64,000 nt of DNA. It comes from Clostridia bacterium. Lineage in GTDB: Bacteria > Bacillota > Clostridia > Oscillospirales > Acutalibacteraceae. A program made the translations under genes and the position numbers. Positions within the stretch are counted from its first letter, which is position 1. Each line of letters opens with the position of its first letter. The DNA lies in contig JAFQCU010000003.1 of NCBI GenBank assembly GCA_017416285.1, positions 62,001-126,000 on the forward strand, in the 5' to 3' direction. This document shows, in pieces, positions 59,203 through 64,000 of the stretch. A model generated the notes under the pieces. It saw only the letters and a list, made by a program, of their open reading frames with translations, was not told the DNA's origin and did not search any database.

Positions 59203-59928
59203 TTATTTGGTAAGGGTAACGGCTGTAATATTGTCACCGCCACCGCCCGCATTTGCAAGCTCGATAAGCTTTTCGGGGACCAATGAAACATCGTTTTGCT
59301 TAAATGTTTCGTGTATATCTTCATCTGTTACAAAATTTGTAAGACCGTCAGTGCAAAGCAATAAAGTTTCATTATCTTGTAAAACCAGCTCTGCCGTATC
59401 AACGCTAACGTCAGCCTCAACACCCAAGGCACGGGTAATTACGTTTTTACGTGGATGAAGTGCCGCATCTTCAGGTGTGATTTCGCCCGACTCAATAAGG
59501 GTTTGCACCACCGAATGGTCACGGGTTAGCTGTGTAATTTCATTGTTTATGAGATAAATTCTGCTATCACCAACGTGTGCAATAGCAACCTCGTTTCCTT
59601 TTACAACAGCCACAACCACCGTTGTGCCCATCCCTTTAAGATTTTCATCCTTCTCAGCCATATTGTAAACCGTAATATTTGCACTGAGTATTGCGTTCTT
59701 TAAAATCTTTAAAAAGTCATGGATTGTGATTTTTCTGCGGTAGGAATTTACGATATATTCGCTTATGGTTTTAACTGCGGTCTGGCTTGCAATATCACCT
59801 GCATTTGCGCCGCCCATACCGTCGCATACAACAGCAAAAGCAATATCTTCTCCGATTTCGCCTGCGAAGAAAGCGTCCTGATTAAGTGAACGTTCTTTGC
59901 CGATATCAATTTTACTGTAAATTCTCAC
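59203..59928 (-). CDS. prpC: PP2C-type protein phosphatase
   Basis: 241 residues. It removes phosphate from PrkC targets. Metal-binding Asp residues are in NQDAFF, VVCDGMGGANAGDIAS, LLCTDGLTNFV and GGGGDNITAVTL. The start is GTG with GGAGGGG 7 bases upstream, lying inside the end of rlmN (17-base overlap). The order rlmN-prpC-prkC-rsgA is conserved in Firmicutes. Confidence 0.95.
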   Translation of the reverse strand: MRIYSKIDIGKERSLNQDAFFAGEIGEDIAFAVVCDGMGGANAGDIASQTAVKTISEYIVNSYRRKITIHDFLKILKNAILSANITVYNMAEKDENLKGMGTTVVVAVVKGNEVAIAHVGDSRIYLINNEITQLTRDHSVVQTLIESGEITPEDAALHPRKNVITRALGVEADVSVDTAELVLQDNETLLLCTDGLTNFVTDEDIHETFKQNDVSLVPEKLIELANAGGGGDNITAVTLTK

Positions 59929-60964
59929 TGCACATCCCCTCCTTTACTTTGCGTCTCAGCTGACCGCAGGAAGCGTCAATATCGGCGCCCAAGGTCCTGC
60001 GTACAGTAGCATTAATCCCGTTTTTTATAAGTCTTTCTTTAAAACGTATGATTTTATTCATATCCGGTTTTTTAAAGGAATTTTCCTTAACCGGATTTGC
60101 AGGTATTAAATTAACGTGACACATTATACCACGAAGCTTCTTTGCCAATTCATCGGCACAAGCATCACTGTCGTTTACATTTTCAATCAAAGCATATTCA
60201 AACGATATTCGGCGTGTGGTTACGTCTTGGTATTCCTTGCAAGCGGCAAGCAATTCATCAACGCCCCATTTCTTATTTACCTTCATCATACTGCTGCGTA
60301 TTTCATCATTAGGCGCATGCAGCGAAATTGAAAGTGTAATTGGAAAATTATATTCCTTAAGCTCCTTAATTTTACTGACAACACCGGAAGTTGAAAGTGA
60401 AATATGGCGAAGCCCTATATTAAGACCGTTGTCATTTGATACAAGCTGTAAAAACTTTACAGAATTTAGGAAATTGTCAAGAGGTTCGCCCATACCCATC
60501 ATAACAACGTTGGATATACGAATACCGTTATCCTGTTGAGCCTTGGTTATTTGTGCGAGCATTTCCGACGGGGTTAAATTTCTAAAAAGTCCGTCAAGAC
60601 CCGAAGCACAAAAACTGCACCCCATACGGCACCCAACCTGTGTTGAAATACAAACTGTATAACCGTGTTCATATTTCATAACCACCGATTCAATTCTTTC
60701 GCCGTCAAAAAGCTCGTAAACGTATTTAACCGTTCCATCTATTTTGGATACAAGCTTTTTTACAATACTTACGTTTGCAATATAACATTGCTCTTTTAAG
60801 GTTTCACGCAAGGCTTTGGGAAGATTTGTCATTTCGTCAAAATCCTCAACCCCTTGCTGAAGCCATTTGAAAAGCTGAGCCGTTCTGAACTTTGGTTGGC
60901 CAAGCGCTGTCATAAATTCAAGAAGCTCGGCTTCATTAAAGGACTTAATGTCTATTTTTTCCAT
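59912..60964 (-). CDS. rlmN: 23S rRNA (A2503-C2)/tRNA methyltransferase RlmN
   Basis: 350 residues, radical SAM. VCISTQVGCRMGCSFCASGLDGL holds the CxxxCxxC cluster, MMGMGEPLDN the conserved Gly-Glu-Pro, and the C-terminal TVRRTLGADIDASCGQLR the second catalytic Cys. It methylates C2 of A2503 in 23S rRNA and A37 of some tRNAs. It follows rsmB by 15 bases. Confidence 0.96.
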   Translation of the reverse strand: MEKIDIKSFNEAELLEFMTALGQPKFRTAQLFKWLQQGVEDFDEMTNLPKALRETLKEQCYIANVSIVKKLVSKIDGTVKYVYELFDGERIESVVMKYEHGYTVCISTQVGCRMGCSFCASGLDGLFRNLTPSEMLAQITKAQQDNGIRISNVVMMGMGEPLDNFLNSVKFLQLVSNDNGLNIGLRHISLSTSGVVSKIKELKEYNFPITLSISLHAPNDEIRSSMMKVNKKWGVDELLAACKEYQDVTTRRISFEYALIENVNDSDACADELAKKLRGIMCHVNLIPANPVKENSFKKPDMNKIIRFKERLIKNGINATVRRTLGADIDASCGQLRRKVKEGMCSENLQ

Positions 60965-60979
60965 AACGGCTCCCCTTTC

Positions 60980-62248
60980 CTATTTTTTAATTAATAAAGC
61001 GCAATAAAAACCATCTGTGCCGTCAATATGCGGCATAAAGGTATGACTGTATTCAAGCTTAAAATCACTGTTTTGTGCCAAAAATTCATTGACTATGTTT
61101 TCGTTTTCGGCTTTTCTTAAAGTACAGGTGGAATATAACAATTTACCGCCCGTTTTAACGTATTTCTTAGCATTATTTAAAATTGCCTTTTGAATTGTTA
61201 AAAGACCGTCAAATTCTGAAAAATCCTTATATTTAATATCAGGCTTTCTTCTAATAATGCCAAGACCCGAGCACGGAACATCGCAAAGCACACAGTCAAA
61301 TTCACCTAAATCAGAGTTATAGACTGTGCCATCCTGTACGATGGGTTTTATTATATCAAGACCTAAACGGTCGGCCGATTTTTTAATCAGCTCGCATTTG
61401 TGGTCGTAAATATCACAGGATATTATTTCGCCCTTATTTTCCATAAGCAAAGCCAATGAAAAACTTTTGCCACCAGGGGCTGCGCACATATCGAGCACTC
61501 TGTCCCCCGCTTTAGGAGAAAGCACCGATACCGCCGTTTGTGAAGCGGTGTCCTGCACGTAAAAATGCCCGTATTTATATAATGTATTATTGTTTATATC
61601 AATGCCTTTATTAATAACCACTGCACCACTGGGCTTTACCGCCACAGAGTCGGGCATTTCTTTAATAAAAGTTTCAATATCGGTTTTAACTGTATTAACC
61701 CTAACTGTTAAGGGTGCAGGCTTTAAGGCTTCCGCCAAAAGAATAACTGCCGTTTGATTACCATAATCATTAATAAAGCTTTCGATAATATTTTCAGGGC
61801 AGGAATAAATAACACTTAAATCCTTAACAGAATCGCCTGTTGGTAACAAGCTTTCCGCCCTTAAAACGTTTCGAAGCACCGCATTTACAAAGCCGGAGTT
61901 TCGGCTTTCTTTTGATTTTTTAATAAGCTTTACCGCTTCGTTTACCGCCGCACTTTCGGGAATTTTATCCATATACATTATTTGAAAAAGTGCAGTACGC
62001 AAAACGTTAAGCGTAAAGGGCGAAAGCTTTTTAATAGGTGTTTTAACAAAGGAAGAAATCACGTAGTCAAGTGTGATTTTTCTATCCAAAACGCCGTAAA
62101 TCAAAGCTGTAGCAAAGGCTTTATCGGCGGGGGTTAAATCGGCTTCCTTTAAATAAGAATTAACCGCAATATTTGAATATGCCCCGTCGACAAAAATTTT
62201 CCCTAGTGCCAATACAGCAACCTTGCGTGCATTTGCCATTTTATTCAC
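60980..62248 (-). CDS. rsmB: 16S rRNA (C967-C5) methyltransferase RsmB
   Basis: 422 residues. The N-terminal NusB-like helical domain (KVAVLALGKIFVDGAYSNIAVNSYLKE) covers about 8-140. The methyltransferase domain has VLDMCAAPGGKSFSLALLM (SAM motif I), CDVPCSGLGIIRRKPDIKY (Pro-Cys) and LLYSTCTLRKAENE (catalytic Cys). It overlaps fmt by 8 bases. Typical fmt-rsmB order. Confidence 0.95.
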   Translation of the reverse strand: MNKMANARKVAVLALGKIFVDGAYSNIAVNSYLKEADLTPADKAFATALIYGVLDRKITLDYVISSFVKTPIKKLSPFTLNVLRTALFQIMYMDKIPESAAVNEAVKLIKKSKESRNSGFVNAVLRNVLRAESLLPTGDSVKDLSVIYSCPENIIESFINDYGNQTAVILLAEALKPAPLTVRVNTVKTDIETFIKEMPDSVAVKPSGAVVINKGIDINNNTLYKYGHFYVQDTASQTAVSVLSPKAGDRVLDMCAAPGGKSFSLALLMENKGEIISCDIYDHKCELIKKSADRLGLDIIKPIVQDGTVYNSDLGEFDCVLCDVPCSGLGIIRRKPDIKYKDFSEFDGLLTIQKAILNNAKKYVKTGGKLLYSTCTLRKAENENIVNEFLAQNSDFKLEYSHTFMPHIDGTDGFYCALLIKK

Positions 62249-63167
62249 CGACCAATGTACCTATCGGTATTTGCTTACCGCAAAGGTATTGTTTGGCTTC
62301 CATCACCTTTGAGCCTTCGGCTTGAAGCACCAAAATATCAAGTGCGACACCGTCCCCGCAAGCAATAGAAAGCACACCGTTATTACCAACAACTGTGCCT
62401 GCCGGCATTGAGGTTTTGCTACCAACTGCGGCTTTTATAACCTTCATACGCTTGCCGTCCATAAAAAAGTAAGCACAGGGCCAAGAATAATAACCTCTCA
62501 CAGCGTTAAAAAGCTCTTTAGCGGGTTTCGAAAAATCAAGAAGCGCCATTTCCTTTTTAATTATAGGCGCATAAGTGGCTTCACCCTCCTGCTTTTTGGG
62601 AGTGATTTCACCTTTTTCTAATTTATTAATGGTAGAAAGCATTAAATCAGCACTGATAACCGACAAACGTTCGAAAAGCTCTTCAGCAGTTTCGTTATCG
62701 CCAATTTTAGTAATTGCTGTTTCTAATATATCACCTGTATCAATACCTTCATCCATAAGTTGTATTGTAACACCTGTTTCAGTTTCTCCGCAAAGTATTG
62801 CATACTGTATTGGTGCAGAACCACGGTATTTCGGCAAAAGTGAAGCGTGACCGTTGACACAGCCAAATTTTGCGGCTTCTAAAATCTCTTTAGGCAATAT
62901 TTTACCATAAGCCACAACCACAATAACGTCGGGGTTAATTTGGTTTATAATTTCTAACGCTTCGCCTGTTCTAACCGAATTTGGCTGATAAACAGGGATA
63001 TTATAGCTTTCGGCACAAACCTTAACGGGCGGAGGTGTCAACACTTGTTTTCTACCCACCGGCTTGTCGGGCTGGGCAAAAACCGCCGCTACCGTGTGCT
63101 CACTATTTATAAGTGCTTCAAGGGTCTTTACCGCATAATCGGGTGTACCCATAAAAACAATTTTCAT
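62241..63167 (-). CDS. fmt: Methionyl-tRNA formyltransferase
   Basis: 308 residues. It formylates initiator Met-tRNA. FMGTPDYAVKTLEALI is at the start. The formyl-folate site GCVNGHASLLPKYRGSAPIQYAI has Asn and His, followed by QLMDEGIDTGDIL (catalytic Asp). A C-terminal oligonucleotide-binding domain covers about 205-308. The ATG overlaps the def stop by one base; def removes the formyl group the enzyme adds. Confidence 0.96.
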   Translation of the reverse strand: MKIVFMGTPDYAVKTLEALINSEHTVAAVFAQPDKPVGRKQVLTPPPVKVCAESYNIPVYQPNSVRTGEALEIINQINPDVIVVVAYGKILPKEILEAAKFGCVNGHASLLPKYRGSAPIQYAILCGETETGVTIQLMDEGIDTGDILETAITKIGDNETAEELFERLSVISADLMLSTINKLEKGEITPKKQEGEATYAPIIKKEMALLDFSKPAKELFNAVRGYYSWPCAYFFMDGKRMKVIKAAVGSKTSMPAGTVVGNNGVLSIACGDGVALDILVLQAEGSKVMEAKQYLCGKQIPIGTLVGE

Positions 63168-63613
63168 TATCTTTTTACCTTATCTATATACAAAATTCCG
63201 TCCAAATGGTCGATTTCATGGCAAAACGCACGTGCCTTAAGGCCCTCGCCCTCTACCACAATGTTATTACCAAAACGGTCCTGTGCACGCACTTTTACGT
63301 ACATGGGTCGTTCCACCTCGGCCGATTCACCCGGGATTGAAAGACAACCCTCTGCCCCAATCTGACTGCCGCTTGTTTCCATAATGACGGGATTTATAAG
63401 CTCAATCAAGCCATCCTCATCGCCAATATCAATAATGCAAAAACGTCTGAGAATTCCAACCTGTGGTGCTGCAAGACCTACACCCTCTGCCTGATACATA
63501 GTTTCACGCATATCATCAAGAATCATTGCAAGCTTGTCATCAAACTGCATTTGTGTACGGCAAATTTTGCGTAGCACGTCATCGCCTTTAGTTACAATAT
63601 TTCTTATAGCCAT
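63167..63613 (-). CDS. def: Peptide deformylase
   Basis: 148 residues. GVGLAAPQVGI (motif 1), EGCLSIPG (motif 2, Cys metal ligand) and AFCHEIDHLDGILYID (motif 3, HExxH) are intact, so it is an active metalloenzyme. It lies 14 bases after priA and overlaps fmt. Confidence 0.96.
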   Translation of the reverse strand: MAIRNIVTKGDDVLRKICRTQMQFDDKLAMILDDMRETMYQAEGVGLAAPQVGILRRFCIIDIGDEDGLIELINPVIMETSGSQIGAEGCLSIPGESAEVERPMYVKVRAQDRFGNNIVVEGEGLKARAFCHEIDHLDGILYIDKVKR

Positions 63614-63627
63614 TTAATTACATCCTT

Positions 63628-64000
63628 TTAAAGCATTGTTTCGGGATTCATATCCACCGAAACGGTAACGTCACGAATAAGCTTAATATTAATTGCATTT
63701 TTAAGCATTTCACGAAAACGCCTGTTATTTTTACACTTAATAATCATTCGATAACGGTATTTGTTATTTACACGAGCAATTCCCGATGGGGATGGCCCTA
63801 AAATTATAATTTTAACGTCGATATACTCACTATCTATCATTTCCCGAATTTTGGCAAAAATATCTTTTATCGCCTTTTCGGCATCGGTGCGATTAATAGA
63901 CTGTGTGTAAACGGTGCATATATCACAATACGGCGGAAAAGTATTAAGCGAACGCATTGCAATTTCCTGTTTATAAAAGCTTTCATAATCCTGCTTTTCG
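63628..64000 (-). CDS. priA: Primosomal protein N' (PriA), C-terminal part (runs off the window)
   Basis: About 123 C-terminal codons of the replication-restart helicase. The frame is open to base 64000. QDYESFYKQEIAMRSLNTFPPYCD matches the PriA region after the last helicase motifs, and ILGPSPSGIARVNNKYRYRMIIKC is its conserved C-terminal domain. Helicase motifs and zinc fingers are outside the window. It starts the visible part of the priA-def-fmt-rsmB operon. Confidence 0.92.
   Translation of the reverse strand, partial: EKQDYESFYKQEIAMRSLNTFPPYCDICTVYTQSINRTDAEKAIKDIFAKIREMIDSEYIDVKIIILGPSPSGIARVNNKYRYRMIIKCKNNRRFREMLKNAINIKLIRDVTVSVDMNPETML

Noticed and set aside
1..64000. CRISPR array, prophage or insertion sequence
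   Set aside because: No regularly spaced repeats, transposase, integrase or phage structural genes were seen; apart from the broken glycosidase the window is gene-dense and collinear.

Overview
The window comes from an endospore-forming, low-to-moderate GC Clostridia, most likely an Oscillospirales/Ruminococcaceae-type gut Firmicute. The grounds are the DivIVA-SepF-YlmH cluster, DnaD/DnaI, CdaA/CdaR, PrkC/PrpC, SpoVM, a SPOCS-LysM coat-type protein, a YtvI-like protein and canonical sigma-A promoters. This is inference from gene content; there is no rRNA in the window. Almost every gene is on the minus strand. Plus-strand exceptions are hom-lysC, a DUF4364 gene, a broken glycosidase, a LytTR pair, a small membrane protein, tRNA-Pro and an AraC-type regulator. 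I see no CRISPR array, insertion sequence, phage or rRNA operon.

Layout. 1-5.1 kb: an aromatic amino acid operon (aminotransferase, pheA, aroB, aroC, aroE), headed by a promoter and what reads as a complete ribosome-mediated attenuator with a Phe/Tyr-rich leader peptide. 5.1-11.7 kb: mreB-like, comFC-like, recD2 and the c-di-AMP pair cdaA-cdaR. 11.7-14.2 kb: cysteine desulfurase, DUF3343 and a YtvI-like membrane protein. 14.2-17.9 kb (+): ACT protein, homoserine dehydrogenase and aspartate kinase (with a likely internal start for a beta subunit), then the DUF4364 gene behind an inverted repeat. 17.9-23.7 kb: SPOCS-LysM protein, and a MarR-controlled heterodimeric ABC exporter.

23.8-39.0 kb is one long, tightly packed run of 15 genes: miaB, ylbF, mutS, mutL, miaA, hlyD-like, yggS, sepF, ylmH, divIVA, lspA, rluD-like, a HAD phosphatase and a split transketolase. 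It joins mismatch repair, tRNA modification, division and cell-envelope genes. 39.1-45.6 kb: gtrA/glycosyltransferase, an HtrA-type protease, and mnmG-dnaI-dnaD.

45.7-56.0 kb is the accessory part: a 5'-truncated phosphodiester glycosidase, an aldo/keto reductase with two ferredoxin-type clusters, LytTR-DUF3021, tRNA-Pro, a four-gene redox-type operon ending in an unusual RibD_C-TipAS fusion, an MGMT-like protein, and a NahK-like kinase/nucleotidyltransferase/NagB operon divergent from a PocR-AraC regulator. 56.0-64.0 kb is the conserved priA-def-fmt-rsmB-rlmN-prpC-prkC-rsgA operon, ending in an unannotated 49-residue membrane peptide gene and a 30-codon spoVM.

The most notable signal is the aromatic-operon leader at 4885-5097. 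The next are the RibD_C-TipAS operon and the two micro-genes after rsgA.
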